Assembly (NCBI RefSeq): GCF_003416895.1
Contig: NZ_QVIO01000001.1
Span: 1,860,001 to 1,924,000 of the forward strand
From: Duganella sp. BJB476
Lineage (GTDB): Bacteria; Pseudomonadota; Gammaproteobacteria; Burkholderiales; Burkholderiaceae_D
DNA: 64,000 nucleotides
Reading direction: 5' to 3'
Shown: positions 10,809 to 22,590 of the stretch, in pieces
How positions within the stretch are numbered: position 1 is the first letter of the stretch
Layout: every line of letters starts with the position of its first letter
Notes under the pieces: generated by a model
Told to the model about the DNA's origin: nothing
The model's input: the letters and a program-made list of their open reading frames with translations, nothing else
The model's database searches: none
Program-made: the position numbers and the translations under genes

Positions 10809-13070
10809 ATGCCCCCACCGATCACACCCCTTGAGCAATCCAAGGACGATCAAGACGATCTGGTATTCTTAGAAGAGCATCCGACGGCGCCTGCGGTACC
10901 GGGTGCCCGCAACGTTTGGCGGGTCATGATCATCGACGACGATGAAGATGTGCACTCGACCACCACCTTTGCGCTCGGTAACCTCGACATGCAGCAGCGC
11001 CCGCTCGAATTCGTGCATGCGTATTCGGCTGGGCAGGCGCGCGAACTGTTAAAACACGAAGCCGAAATCGCCGTCATCCTGCTGGACGTGGTGATGGAGC
11101 AGGACGACGCCGGCCTGCACCTGGTGCGCTACATCCGCGAAACGCTGAACCTGGCCGACGTGCGCATCATTCTGCGCACTGGGCAGCCCGGCTATGCGCC
11201 GGAAATCGACGCCATCCGCGATTTCGACATCAACGACTACAAGACCAAGTCCGAGCTGACCCGCATCAAGCTGTTCACCACGGTGACGGCGGCGATCCGC
11301 TCCTATGAACAAATCCGCAAGATCAACGACAGCCGCCGCGGCCTGAACCAGATCGTCCACGCCAGCACCCAGCTGATGTCGCTGCACGGCGTGCAGAACT
11401 TCGCCTCCGGCGTGCTGGCCCAGATCGCCGACCTGCTCGGCCAGGACGGCAACGGCGTGCTGTGCGTGCAGGAATGCCCGGAAGACGGCTGCCACAAGCT
11501 GATGGTGATGGCCACCATCGGCAGCTATCGCCACCTCGACAACGCCACCCTGTGCGACCAGGACCACAAGCCGGTGTACGACGCCATGGAGCTGACCCTG
11601 GGCCAGCGCCGCAACATCTACGGCCCGGACTTCATCACGCTGTACTTCGCGGGTAAAGCCAGCCGCGATTTCGTCGCCTACCTCGACGTCGGCCGCGCGC
11701 CGACCGAGATCGACGAGCGCCTGCTGGAAGTGTTCTGCTCCAACGTGGCTGTGGGCCTGGACAACGTGGAACTGGTCACGCACCTGCACAACGCCGCTTT
11801 CTACGATCAGCTGTCCAAGCTGCCCAACCGCACCCGCCTGGTCGAGATCCTGGATGCCACGCTGGCCGGTCCGGCGCGCGACGAGGCCACGCTGTCGCTG
11901 GTCGACCTGGATCACTTTGCCGAAACCAATGACGCGCTGGGCCACCAGTTCGGCGACATGCTGCTGGTCGCCGTCGCCGGCCGCCTGCAAACGCAGCTGG
12001 GCGACCAGCTGACGGTGGCGCGCATCGGCGGCGACATCTTCTGCGTGCTGGGCGACTCCTCGCAAGTCAATCCGGCCAATATCCTGGCGCTGTTCGCCCA
12101 CCCGTTCAGCATCGACGGCCAGGACGTGCAGCTGTCCGCCACCCTGGGCCTGGTGCGCCTGGGCGAGCACGAAGGCAGCGGCGCCGACGCCCTCAAGGAC
12201 GCCGACATCGCGCTCAAGCGCGCCAAGTCGCAGCAGCGCGCCGGCCACTTCTACTTCTCGCGCTCGATGGGCGTGGAGATCCGCGAACGGGTGCGCATGA
12301 TGCACGCGCTGCGCACCGCCTTCGGCCAGAACCAGCTGTTCGTGGTGTACCAGCCGCAGATCGACCTAGCCACGCGTCGCCCGGTGGGCGCCGAGGCGCT
12401 GCTGCGCTGGCAAACGCCGGACGGCAAGTTCATCTCGCCGGACCGCTTCATTCCTATCGCCGAATATTCAGGCCTGATCATCGACCTGGGCGAATGGGTG
12501 ATGCGCACCGCCTGCCGCGAGCTGGTGGACCTGCGCAAGGCCGGGCATACGAACTTCATGATGTCGATTAACGTCTCGCAGGTACAGTTCCGCCATCCGC
12601 ACTTCCTGGAGATGCTGCGCAAGGCGCTGGAAGACACCGGCGCGCCGCCGGAGTTCGTCGAACTGGAGATCACCGAATCGATGGCGATGGAAGAGCCGGA
12701 CATGCTGATCAAGATGCTGGGCCAGATCAAGCAGACCGGCGTCAGCATCGCGATCGACGACTTCGGCACTGGTTTCTCGTCGCTGTCCTACCTCCAGCGG
12801 CTGCAGATCGACCGCCTGAAGATAGACCGCGCCTTTGTCACCGAGATCACCGGCTCCGCGCGTGGCAGCAGCATCGCCGAGATGGTGATCCAGCTGGGCC
12901 GCAACCTGGGCCTGGCCGTGATCGCGGAAGGCGTGGAGGACGAGCGTCAGGCGCAGATACTGCAAGCGCTGGGCTGCCCGCTGGCGCAGGGCTTCCTGTT
13001 CGCGCGGCCGATGACGGCGACAGCGCTCAACGGTTGGCTCAGCAACGACGCGCTGGAAGGCGCGGCCTAA
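10809..13070 (+). CDS. response regulator with DUF3369, degenerate GGDEF and EAL phosphodiesterase
   Basis: 753 residues. A receiver domain lies at about 37-165 (acidic pair D44/D45, phospho-acceptor D93 in LLDVVM). It is followed by a DUF3369 domain (about 175-325), a GGDEF domain whose site reads GGDIF (407-411), and an EAL domain with a full motif set: EALLRW (529-534), INVSQVQF, EITES, DDFGTGFSS and AEGVE. With Ile in place of the catalytic Glu the cyclase half should be inactive, so I infer a phosphorylation-controlled c-di-GMP phosphodiesterase. GGAG (10796-10799) precedes the ATG. No cognate kinase is adjacent. Confidence 0.92.
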   Translation: MPPPITPLEQSKDDQDDLVFLEEHPTAPAVPGARNVWRVMIIDDDEDVHSTTTFALGNLDMQQRPLEFVHAYSAGQARELLKHEAEIAVILLDVVMEQDDAGLHLVRYIRETLNLADVRIILRTGQPGYAPEIDAIRDFDINDYKTKSELTRIKLFTTVTAAIRSYEQIRKINDSRRGLNQIVHASTQLMSLHGVQNFASGVLAQIADLLGQDGNGVLCVQECPEDGCHKLMVMATIGSYRHLDNATLCDQDHKPVYDAMELTLGQRRNIYGPDFITLYFAGKASRDFVAYLDVGRAPTEIDERLLEVFCSNVAVGLDNVELVTHLHNAAFYDQLSKLPNRTRLVEILDATLAGPARDEATLSLVDLDHFAETNDALGHQFGDMLLVAVAGRLQTQLGDQLTVARIGGDIFCVLGDSSQVNPANILALFAHPFSIDGQDVQLSATLGLVRLGEHEGSGADALKDADIALKRAKSQQRAGHFYFSRSMGVEIRERVRMMHALRTAFGQNQLFVVYQPQIDLATRRPVGAEALLRWQTPDGKFISPDRFIPIAEYSGLIIDLGEWVMRTACRELVDLRKAGHTNFMMSINVSQVQFRHPHFLEMLRKALEDTGAPPEFVELEITESMAMEEPDMLIKMLGQIKQTGVSIAIDDFGTGFSSLSYLQRLQIDRLKIDRAFVTEITGSARGSSIAEMVIQLGRNLGLAVIAEGVEDERQAQILQALGCPLAQGFLFARPMTATALNGWLSNDALEGAA

Positions 13071-13073
13071 ATA

Positions 13074-13099
13074 AAAACGCCATCCTCGGATGGCGTTTT
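13074..13099. terminator. bidirectional intrinsic terminator
   Basis: AAAACGCCATC pairs with GATGGCGTTTT around CTCG, giving a strong stem with an A-run on one side and TTTT then CTTT on the other. It lies 4 nt after the stop of the response-regulator gene and downstream of the convergent CBS gene (stop at 13121), so it can serve both. Confidence 0.85.
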
Positions 13100-13120
13100 C
13101 TTTGGTGCTGAGTGTCGGGC

Positions 13121-13576
13121 TTAGTCGGCCTGGTCAGCCGTTTCAGCCGGCCAGTCGCGGATATACGCCTTCAACATCTTGTTCTCGAAGCTCTGCGCTT
13201 CCAGCACCGCGCGGGCGACGTCGTAGAACGAAATCACGCCGAGGATAGTTTTGGCGTTCATCACCGGCAGGTAGCGCGCGTGCTTTTCCAGCATGATGCG
13301 GCGCACCTCGTTGACCTCGGTATCCGGGGTCACGGTAATCGGGTGATCATCCATGTGCTTGCGCACCGTGCCCGCGCCGACCGTGCCGGCGTTTTCGTGC
13401 AGGGCGCGCAGCACTTCACGGAAGGTCAGCATGCCGGCCAATTCGCCGAATTCCATGACCACCAGCGAGCCGATGTCTTTTTCCGCCATCGTGTTAGCGG
13501 CATCCGCCAACGGCTGGTCAGGCGAAATAGTGTAGAGAATGCTGCCTTTAACCTGAAGAATTTCGGAGACTTTCAT
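13121..13576 (-). CDS. CBS-domain protein
   Basis: 151 residues made of two CBS motifs. The first is at about 8-65 (ILYTISPDQPLADAANTMAEK, given here in part: YTISPDQPLADAANTM); the second is at about 72-130 (HPITVTPDTEVNEVRRIM). Such stand-alone CBS pairs bind adenine nucleotides and act as energy or redox sensors on partner proteins. There is no membrane segment or fused enzyme domain. The gene is transcribed alone and ends at the shared terminator. Confidence 0.85.
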   Translation of the reverse strand: MKVSEILQVKGSILYTISPDQPLADAANTMAEKDIGSLVVMEFGELAGMLTFREVLRALHENAGTVGAGTVRKHMDDHPITVTPDTEVNEVRRIMLEKHARYLPVMNAKTILGVISFYDVARAVLEAQSFENKMLKAYIRDWPAETADQAD

Positions 13577-13772
13577 TTTGGGCCGTCCTGTCCGCTGATA
13601 TAGGCTGTGTGAATGGGAGTTCTAATTATTGTAGCCTTATAGCGAATGTAGCGTATGCCCGGCAAAAAATCCAGCGCTCTGGATAAGCAAATCGCAACAT
13701 TTTTACAGTGCTGTTGCCAAGCCGCGATTCAGGGTAGGATGCCGGGCATTCCTATAACTCCAACGAGACCCT

Positions 13773-15083
13773 ATGAGCGGACCCAAATACCCCGGATTTG
13801 ATACCCTCGCCCTGCACGCCGGCGCGGCGCCCGACCCCGCCACCGGCGCCCGCGCCACGCCGGTTTACTTCACCTCATCCTTTGCCTTCAAGGACTCCGA
13901 CCACGCCGCCTCGCTGTTCAACATGGAACGCGCCGGCCACGTCTACTCCCGCATCTCGAACCCGACCAACGCCGTGCTGGAGGAGCGCATCGCCGCGCTG
14001 GAAGGCGGCGTGGCCGGCATCGCCACCGCCAGCGGCCAGGCCGCGATGCACCTCGGCCTGGCGACCATCGCCGGCGCCGGCTCGCACATCGTCGCCTCGC
14101 GCGCGCTGTACGGCGGCTCGCACAATATGCTGGCCTACACACTCAAGCGCTTCGGCATCGAAACCACCTTCGTCGACCCGCGCGATCTGGACGCCTGGCG
14201 CGCCGCGATCCGCCCGAACACCAAGGTGCTGTTCGCGGAAACGCTGGGCAATCCGGGCCTGGACGTGCTGGATATCGAAACCGTCGCCGCCATCGCGCAC
14301 GAGCAGCACCTGCCGCTGATGATGGACTCCACCTTCACCACGCCTTACCTGCTCAAGCCCTTCGAGCACGGCGCCGACCTGGTGTTCCACTCGGCGACCA
14401 AGTTCCTGTGCGGGCACGGCACCGCCATCGGCGGCCTGCTGGTGGACGGCGGCACCTTCGACTGGCAAGCGGCCTACGAAAAAACCGGCCGTTTCGCCGA
14501 ACTGTGCGAACCGTACGACGGCTTCCACGGCATGGTGTTCACCGAAGAGTCCACGGTGGCGGCGTTCGCGCTGCGCGCGCGCCGCGAAGGCCTGCGCGAC
14601 TTCGGCGCCGTCATGAGCCCACACAACGCCTTCGCCGTGCTGCAAGGCGTGGAGACACTGGGCCTGCGCATGGACCGGCACGTGGCCAACACCCGCAAGG
14701 TGGTCGAGTTCCTGCTGTCGAATCCCGCCGTGGAGTCGGTGTCCTACCCCGAGCTGCCGACGCACCCGGACTACGAACTGGCCAAGCGCCTGCTGCCCAA
14801 AGGCTGCGGCGCCGTGTTCTCGTTCAACCTGAAGGGCGACCGCGCCGCCGGCCGCCGTTTCGTCGACAGCCTGAAAGTGTTCTCGCACCTGGCCAACGTC
14901 GGCGACGCCAAATCGCTGGCGATCCATCCCGCCTCCACCACCCACTTCCGCGTGCCGGCCGAGCAGCTGGCGGCATCCGGCATCACCGAAGGCACGATGC
15001 GGCTGTCGGTCGGCCTGGAGGACGTGGACGATTTGATCGAAGACCTGGCGCGCGGCCTGAAGCTGTCGCAGAAAGGAGCATGA
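13773..15083 (+). CDS. metY: O-acetylhomoserine (thiol)-lyase / aminocarboxypropyltransferase
   Basis: 436 residues of the Cys/Met-metabolism PLP enzyme family. The length and N-terminal FDTLALHAGAAPDPATGAR match MetY, which makes homocysteine from O-acetylhomoserine and sulfide. The PLP lysine is K210 in HSATKFLCGHGTAIGG, the cofactor Asp is D185 in MMDSTF, and YSRISNPT (58-65) is the phosphate-binding tetramer loop. O-succinylhomoserine sulfhydrylase is an alternative but is usually nearer 400 residues. The alpha/beta hydrolase gene starts 1 nt after the stop. Confidence 0.88.
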   Translation: MSGPKYPGFDTLALHAGAAPDPATGARATPVYFTSSFAFKDSDHAASLFNMERAGHVYSRISNPTNAVLEERIAALEGGVAGIATASGQAAMHLGLATIAGAGSHIVASRALYGGSHNMLAYTLKRFGIETTFVDPRDLDAWRAAIRPNTKVLFAETLGNPGLDVLDIETVAAIAHEQHLPLMMDSTFTTPYLLKPFEHGADLVFHSATKFLCGHGTAIGGLLVDGGTFDWQAAYEKTGRFAELCEPYDGFHGMVFTEESTVAAFALRARREGLRDFGAVMSPHNAFAVLQGVETLGLRMDRHVANTRKVVEFLLSNPAVESVSYPELPTHPDYELAKRLLPKGCGAVFSFNLKGDRAAGRRFVDSLKVFSHLANVGDAKSLAIHPASTTHFRVPAEQLAASGITEGTMRLSVGLEDVDDLIEDLARGLKLSQKGA

Positions 15084-15084
15084 C

Positions 15085-15888
15085 ATGCTGCTGACCGTAC
15101 AAGGCGTGGACGCCTACTGCTACACCGGCGGCAAGCCGTTCAACGCCGCCCTGCCGACCGTAGTCTTCATCCACGGCGCGCAAAACGATCATTCGGTGTG
15201 GATTTTACAGACCCGCTATTTCGCCCATCATGGCTACAGCGTGCTGGCGGTGGATCTGCCGGGCCACGGCCGCAGCAAGGGCGCGGCCAAGACCAGCGTG
15301 CCCGAACTGGCGGACTGGCTGCTGCAAGTGCTGGACGCCGCCGGCGTGCAGAAGGCGGCGCTGTTCGGCCACAGCATGGGATCGTTGATCGCGCTGGAAG
15401 CGTCGCACAAGGCGCCGGAGCGCGTGACGCATCTGGGCATGATCGGTTCGACCTACCCGATGAAGGTCTCGGACGCGCTGCTGGAAACCTCGCGCACCGA
15501 TGAGCAGAGCGCCATCGACATGGTCAACATCTGGTCGCACTCGTCGATCGCGCAAAAGCCGTCGTGCCCGGGACCGGGCTTCAACACCATGGGCGGCTCG
15601 CGCCGGCTGATGCAGCGCGTCTCGCAGATCAATCCGCAGCAGCTGTTCTACACGGATTTCTCGGCCTGCAACGCCTACGCCAACGGCGAAGCAGCGGCGC
15701 AGGCGGTGCGCTGCCCCACCCTGTTCCTGTTCGGCGCGCGCGACATGATGACGCCGCCCAAATCCACCAAGCTGCTGACCTCCACCATCAGCCATGGCAA
15801 GGTGGTGACGGTGGACAGCGGCCACTCGCTGATGAGCGAGCAGCCGGACGCGGTGCTGGACGCCCTGTTCAGTTTCGCCAGCCGCTAA
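15085..15888 (+). CDS. alpha/beta hydrolase
   Basis: 267 residues with a complete catalytic triad pattern: nucleophile Ser97 in GHSMGS, the acid Asp in LFGARDMMTPP, and the His in DSGHSLMSEQPD. The oxyanion region is VFIHGAQNDHSVW (27-39). No signal peptide, so cytoplasmic. It is in an operon with metY (1-nt gap), which suggests a role near sulfur or methionine ester metabolism, but the substrate is unknown. Its stop overlaps the stop of the convergent RES-domain gene. Confidence 0.85.
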   Translation: MLLTVQGVDAYCYTGGKPFNAALPTVVFIHGAQNDHSVWILQTRYFAHHGYSVLAVDLPGHGRSKGAAKTSVPELADWLLQVLDAAGVQKAALFGHSMGSLIALEASHKAPERVTHLGMIGSTYPMKVSDALLETSRTDEQSAIDMVNIWSHSSIAQKPSCPGPGFNTMGGSRRLMQRVSQINPQQLFYTDFSACNAYANGEAAAQAVRCPTLFLFGARDMMTPPKSTKLLTSTISHGKVVTVDSGHSLMSEQPDAVLDALFSFASR

Positions 15889-16442
15889 AACTTGGCGAAG
15901 CAGGAATCCCGCTGCAGCGCTATGTATTCGGCAGTGTCTTGAAAGCGGTTGATTGATGTTTGCCGAAACACATCCAGGCTGTCCATCCGCCGCGATGAGA
16001 TGGCGTATGCATAGTGCCCAGTATGTTTTCTGGACATATAGCGTATGCCATCCAAATGAGGATGTCTTGCAATGATGCGATCCAGGGCACAGCCAAGCCA
16101 CTGACACCACTCGTGCCCGGGATCGAGGAGTTCAGCGTAAATGCCAAGTTTACTGATCGCGTCGCCGGTCAAATCCAGCAATCGAAGATCCCGAGTAAAC
16201 GTCATCCCTGCGATCAATGCGTCCGCTGCATTGCGCGCAAAGAAAAATGTCCCCGGCATGCTTGCGTCGTTGACGCACAGCCCGGCCTCCCACGCGGCGG
16301 TAATCGTACTATCGCCAAGATAAATCCAGTGGAAGGCGAACGCACCGTTGTTATCCGCGAATGCTTGCCATATGCGCGCATCTGATGGCAAGGTCCGAGC
16401 GATATGCGGAGGTGGTGTAACAGCCTTCTTTTTTGAAGACAT
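15885..16442 (-). CDS. RES-domain toxin
   Basis: 185 residues. The C-terminal half carries HLDGIRYMSRKHTGHYAYA (about 130-148), the block that characterises RES domains, and TAAWEAGL contains the conserved Glu of the fold. Known RES toxins of RES/Xre modules degrade NAD+ or use it for ADP-ribosylation. The motif set here is weaker than in the best-studied members, so activity is inferred. The gene starts 3 nt after the stop of the upstream presumed antitoxin gene. The base composition is slightly lower in GC than the neighbours. Confidence 0.7.
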   Translation of the reverse strand: MSSKKKAVTPPPHIARTLPSDARIWQAFADNNGAFAFHWIYLGDSTITAAWEAGLCVNDASMPGTFFFARNAADALIAGMTFTRDLRLLDLTGDAISKLGIYAELLDPGHEWCQWLGCALDRIIARHPHLDGIRYMSRKHTGHYAYAISSRRMDSLDVFRQTSINRFQDTAEYIALQRDSCFAKF

Positions 16443-16445
16443 GTC

Positions 16446-17081
16446 TTAGCCTACGATGTCGGCCATGCCCTTGGTATAAAGCTCCGCTAACTCCTGAACC
16501 TTGCGCAAGCGTTCGTTTGCGGGCAGATTCAGCAATCGCAGCTGGCTTTTATGTACATCACGACGCGTCTCGAATGGTTTTCCTGCCAGTAGTTCGGCCG
16601 GCGAGAGTTCATTAATTTCGTCAGTTGCACCGACCCAGAATGCATGAATCTCACTATTCGGCTGATTCTGAAGCTGGTGCAACACTGGCTCGATTAATTC
16701 GGGTACCGGTTCAACGAATTGCCAAACAGGGAACTCCCTGCCGATGCTGCGCCCCTTGGGCGTAACAAAGTAAAACCGTCTGTTTTCAGCAGCCCGGTAC
16801 AACGTAGGCTGCGAAAGTGATACCAACCCCTGAGCAATAACATCCGAAGCCTTTAGCTTGGCAGCGGGCAGCGAATTATTGGAAGAGATACTCGGTAGCG
16901 ACGCGCGCGCTTCACTTAAAGCTTGCATGCCAACTGCGATCACTCTTTCACGATCACGGCCGCGAGCAAGCGCATCCAGGCGCGCTTCAACAAGCTGCGT
17001 GAACTGCTCAAGCACAAGTTCAACAGCATCATGGCGCGCAAGGATATGCGCGGCTTCTCTATTTCTGACTGTGTGTGCCAA
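16446..17081 (-). CDS. putative antitoxin of the RES module (DUF2384-like C-terminus)
   Basis: 211 residues, directly upstream of the RES gene. The C-terminal block ELSPAELLAGKPF followed by LNLPANERLRKVQELAELY resembles the toxin-neutralising end of Xre/MbcA/ParS (DUF2384) antitoxins. The N-terminal and central parts (LVSLSQPTLYRAAENRRFYF, about 87-106) look like a DNA-binding region. The start is TTG at 17081, supported by GAGGAG (complement of 17087-17092) 5 nt upstream; the next Met is about 50 codons downstream. It probably autoregulates the pair. It is longer than typical antitoxins of this class (about 120-160 residues). Confidence 0.65.
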   Translation of the reverse strand: MAHTVRNREAAHILARHDAVELVLEQFTQLVEARLDALARGRDRERVIAVGMQALSEARASLPSISSNNSLPAAKLKASDVIAQGLVSLSQPTLYRAAENRRFYFVTPKGRSIGREFPVWQFVEPVPELIEPVLHQLQNQPNSEIHAFWVGATDEINELSPAELLAGKPFETRRDVHKSQLRLLNLPANERLRKVQELAELYTKGMADIVG

Positions 17082-17136
17082 GATAACTCCTCAAGGAGCA
17101 ATCGGATCCGGTAGGTAGTCCCAGATTAGCACGCCC

Positions 17137-17158
17137 TCTCAAGATTCTCAAGATTCTC
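17137..17158. repeat. 9-bp tandem repeat upstream of the RES module
   Basis: TCTCAAGAT occurs twice in a row (17137-17154) and is followed by a third partial TCTC. It lies about 56 bp upstream of the TTG start of the antitoxin, between it and the HAF-repeat gene, so it could be an operator for antitoxin autoregulation (inference) or a chance slippage repeat. Confidence 0.4.
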
Positions 17159-17163
17159 GCTAT

Positions 17164-18300
17164 TCAGTTTTGCGGGAACTTGAAGCGGATGATGCGGTTC
17201 GCGCCCTGCAGCACGATGCCGCGATAACGGCGGCGGTAGATCACGATGCCCGCCGTGGTGGTCAGCACCACCACGATCAGCGTCACCAGATCGGTGTCGC
17301 CGTGCGTGACCACGGCGCGCTGCGCCGAGTGCATGGTCGATGCCTCGAACTTCTTGCCGACGTATTTGGCGCCGATTACCAGTTCCTCGGCGTTGATGCT
17401 GTTGACCAGGTACAGGCCAAAGCCGCCCGGATGCACGGTCATCTTGCCGTCGCGGTAGACGAAGGAGCGGCGCTCGTCGCCGATGCGGATACTGCCGACC
17501 ACGTGGCCGGCGGCGTTGATGGCGGTGGCGAAGCTGTTGCCGTAACCGATCATCGCGCCCAGGTCGACCATCTTTTTGCCATCGTGGACAAAGGCGTGCC
17601 AGCGGCGGTCCGGCGTTTCCGATGAGCCGACCACCACGCCGGAATCGTTGACGGCGGTGGCGCCGCTGGAACGTCCGCCCAGCGTGCCCAACTCCTTCAT
17701 GCCGACGCCCGGCCGGTAGATAAAAGCGCGGCGATAGCCATCCGACAGCGCCGCCGTGCCGACGACCACGCCGTCGGTGTTGACGCCGGCCGCGTAGCTG
17801 ATATTGCCACCCAGCGTGCCCAGGTCGACCAGCGGGCCGTCACCATTGGCGCCGGTAGAGAAAGCGTGGAAGTAGCCGTCGCTGGTGTCGGCGAAGCCCA
17901 CCGTCTGGCCGGAGCGGCTGATGCCGGTGCCATAGCTGCTGCCGCCGCCCAGCGTGCCAAGATCGCGCATCGCCAGGCCGGCGCGGACGACGAAGGCACG
18001 CCAGTGGCCGTCGCCATCCATCGCCGAGCCGACGACGTCGCCGCCGATGTTGATGCCGGTAGTGAAAGAGTTACTGCCGCCGAGGGTACCCAGTTCAACC
18101 AGGCGCTTATTCCACAGCACCGCGCGCTGGCGGCCGTTCTCTTCCTCGATGATGCCGGCCACCTGGCCGGAGGCATTGATATCGACCGCGATACTGGCCT
18201 CGTTGCCGCGCTCGCCCAAACCTGGCGGGTGCAATTGCTGGGCGGAAGACGCCACGCCGGCAAAACCCAACAAGACCACCGCAATCGGCATTCTCAGCAT
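17164..18300 (-). CDS. exported HAF-repeat protein
   Basis: 378 residues. An N-terminal signal peptide (MLRMPIAVVLLGFAGVASSA) is followed by about six repeats of roughly 48 residues built on LGTLGG..S.A..IN..G.VVG, each ending in HAF or RAF, the hallmark of extracellular HAF-family repeats. Near the C-terminus a hydrophobic segment (LVTLIVVVLTTTAGIVIY) is followed by RRRYRG and a further basic tail of about 20 residues. The end thus looks membrane-anchored, with the repeats outside. Function of the family is unknown. Transcribed alone. Confidence 0.8.
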   Translation of the reverse strand: MLRMPIAVVLLGFAGVASSAQQLHPPGLGERGNEASIAVDINASGQVAGIIEEENGRQRAVLWNKRLVELGTLGGSNSFTTGINIGGDVVGSAMDGDGHWRAFVVRAGLAMRDLGTLGGGSSYGTGISRSGQTVGFADTSDGYFHAFSTGANGDGPLVDLGTLGGNISYAAGVNTDGVVVGTAALSDGYRRAFIYRPGVGMKELGTLGGRSSGATAVNDSGVVVGSSETPDRRWHAFVHDGKKMVDLGAMIGYGNSFATAINAAGHVVGSIRIGDERRSFVYRDGKMTVHPGGFGLYLVNSINAEELVIGAKYVGKKFEASTMHSAQRAVVTHGDTDLVTLIVVVLTTTAGIVIYRRRYRGIVLQGANRIIRFKFPQN

Positions 18301-18475
18301 GACATCTCCCAGTTGATTTTTATGAATGCCAATTCTATAACGATAGCTGGACGATCAGCAACTGTCCCCATCCATCGACTGATACAGCATGAGCCTGTCG
18401 CCATGGTCTTGTGCCTTGCGCCCACCGCGCCGCGCTCCTAGACTGGTGCCACTTCCACACCAAGAATTGCAAACC

Positions 18476-19060
18476 ATGACCGAACTGCTGCCCTTGATGA
18501 GCTATTGCCTGGTGATGTCGGCCACGCCCGGACCGAACAACGTCATGCTCGCCACCACGGGCGCCAACTTCGGCGGCCGCGGCGCGCTGCCGGTCATCAT
18601 GGGCATCCAGGCCGGGATGTTCGTGCAAACCTTGCTCATGTGCCTGGGACTGGGCAGTGTCTTTGTCGCTTACCCGGTGGCGCAAAAAGCGCTGCGCATC
18701 GCGGGATCGCTGTACCTGGTGTTCCTGGCCTGGAAGCTCAGCGGGGCATCGGTGAGAGGCGCCGCAGCGCCCAAGGCAGTCTCGTTCAGTCAGGCCGCGA
18801 CATTCCAGGCGCTGAATCCCAAGAGCTGGGTAAAAGCTGTTACCGTGGCATCGGTGTTCATGCCTGCAGGGCAGAACACGGCCGTCAATGCGCTGCTGGT
18901 CGCGACGATTGGCGCACTGGTCGGCGCACCTTGCAACGCCATGTGGGCCTTGTTCGGCCTCTCGATACGCCGCTTCTTGCAAGATCCACGCAAGCAGCGC
19001 CTGTTCAATTTGACGATGGCCGCCATCTTGCTCGTCCTCGCCATGATGTTTTTACGCTAG
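18476..19060 (+). CDS. LysE-family amino-acid exporter
   Basis: 194 residues with about six membrane helices. The N-terminal SATPGPNNVMLATTGANFGG is the LysE/RhtB signature for export of amino acids or their analogues. The ATG at 18476 (MTELLPLMSY) is chosen because it opens directly into the first helix; the frame is open 29 codons upstream, but those codons are Pro/Arg-rich and unlike the family. The stop is 9 nt before the MocR-type regulator, which is therefore probably its regulator. Confidence 0.87.
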   Translation: MTELLPLMSYCLVMSATPGPNNVMLATTGANFGGRGALPVIMGIQAGMFVQTLLMCLGLGSVFVAYPVAQKALRIAGSLYLVFLAWKLSGASVRGAAAPKAVSFSQAATFQALNPKSWVKAVTVASVFMPAGQNTAVNALLVATIGALVGAPCNAMWALFGLSIRRFLQDPRKQRLFNLTMAAILLVLAMMFLR

Positions 19061-19069
19061 ACTCTCGCC

Positions 19070-20526
19070 ATGTTCGCCATCGACCGCTCCTCTCCCATCG
19101 CCCTGTCCTCGCAGATTGAGGCGAAGTTGCGCCAAATGGTCGAGAGCCGGGCGCTGCCTGGCGGAGCCAAGCTGATGTCGATACGCCAGCTCGCCACGCA
19201 GCTGGCGGTCAGCACCAACACCATCGTGACGGCGTATGACAGGCTGGTCGCGGCGGGGATCATCGACTCCCACGGCACGGCTGGTTTCTTTGTCAGCACG
19301 ACGAACGGTGCTAGCAAATCCATTCCCGATGAGGTCGCACTGGAAGCGGGCGAGGAGCAAGAGCCGGTCTGGCTGGCGCAGCAAGCCAACGATCAGCGTG
19401 CCGGCATCTTATTGGCCAGCAGCGGCGCATTGCCGCCGACCTGGCTGCAAGACGCCGTACCGGCCACCGTCGTGCAAAAGGCCTTGGCGCGCAGCGCCGC
19501 CGGCATGGCCTCGCGCTGTCCGCCCCAGGGACTGCCGGAACTGCGTGAGCACATCGCGCTGCTGTTGCGCGGCATCGGCATCGCTGCGGACGCCGGCCAC
19601 ATCCTCACCACCTTGGGCGGCACCCATACGATCGACTTGATTTGCCGGAGCTTTTTGCAGCCTGGCGACACCGTGCTGGTGGAAGACCCCGGCTACTTCC
19701 TGATGTTTGGCCGCCTGCGCCAGGACGGCATACGATTGGTGCCGATCAAGCGCCGCCCCGAAGGCCTCGACCTGGATGAGCTGGAGGCCGCCTGTCGCGA
19801 ACACCGCCCGCGCCTGCTGTTCGTGCAAACGGCCTTGCACAACCCGACAGGATGGAGCAGCAGCGCCGCCAATCTGCACAAGGTCTTGATGCTGGCGCAG
19901 CAGCACGGCTTCCTGATCGCCGAGGACGACGTGCACGGCCATTTCCAGCAAGGCCACAGTACCCGGCTGGCCGCCATGGCCGGGCTCGACGGCGTGATCT
20001 ACTACTCCAGCTTTTGCAAGGTGCTCAGTCCCGCCCTGCGGATGGGCTATCTCGCCGCCGCCCCCGCCTTGCTCAAAGTGCTGATGCGGACCAAGATCCA
20101 TTCCATCATGACGATGCCGGCGCTGAACGAGTATGTGCTGCTGGAAGTCCTCAGGGCAGGCAACCTGCGCAAACACCTGGACCGCATGCAACGCAAGATC
20201 ATGGCGGCGCGCAACGCCAGTACGCAGCAACTGAGCGCGGCGGGCGTGCTGTTCGAGCAGCCCGGCGACGCCGGTATTTTCTTGTGGGGCACGATGCCCG
20301 AAGGCCTGGACGTCGACTTGCTGGTGCAGGACGCCTACCGCAACAACATCCTGCTGATGCGGGGCGCCGCCTTCTCGGCCAATGACACGCCCGACCAGCA
20401 CATCCGCTTCAATGTCGCTTTCAGCCAGCATCCACGCCTGAGCAGCTACCTGCAAGAGCGTTTGCAGGCCGTCGCGGGAGCGCGCTCAAGCCTGGCGCGC
20501 GCCAGCAACGCGGCGAACTTGAAAGA

Positions 20527-20530
<4 letters not shown>
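19070..20530 (+). CDS. MocR-type GntR regulator with aminotransferase domain
   Basis: 486 residues. A winged-helix GntR DNA-binding domain (about 5-75; QLAVSTNTIVTAYDRLVAAG is the recognition part) is fused to a fold-type I aminotransferase domain (about 110-470). The PLP lysine is K317 in SFCKVLSPALRMGYL, and HNPTGWSSS is the Asn/Pro loop. MocR proteins bind PLP or an amino-acid aldimine to switch transcription and are not usually active transaminases. Here the gene follows the LysE gene on the same strand rather than diverging from it. Confidence 0.9.
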
Positions 20531-22580
<2,050 letters not shown>

Positions 22581-22590
22581 ACGGGATCGC

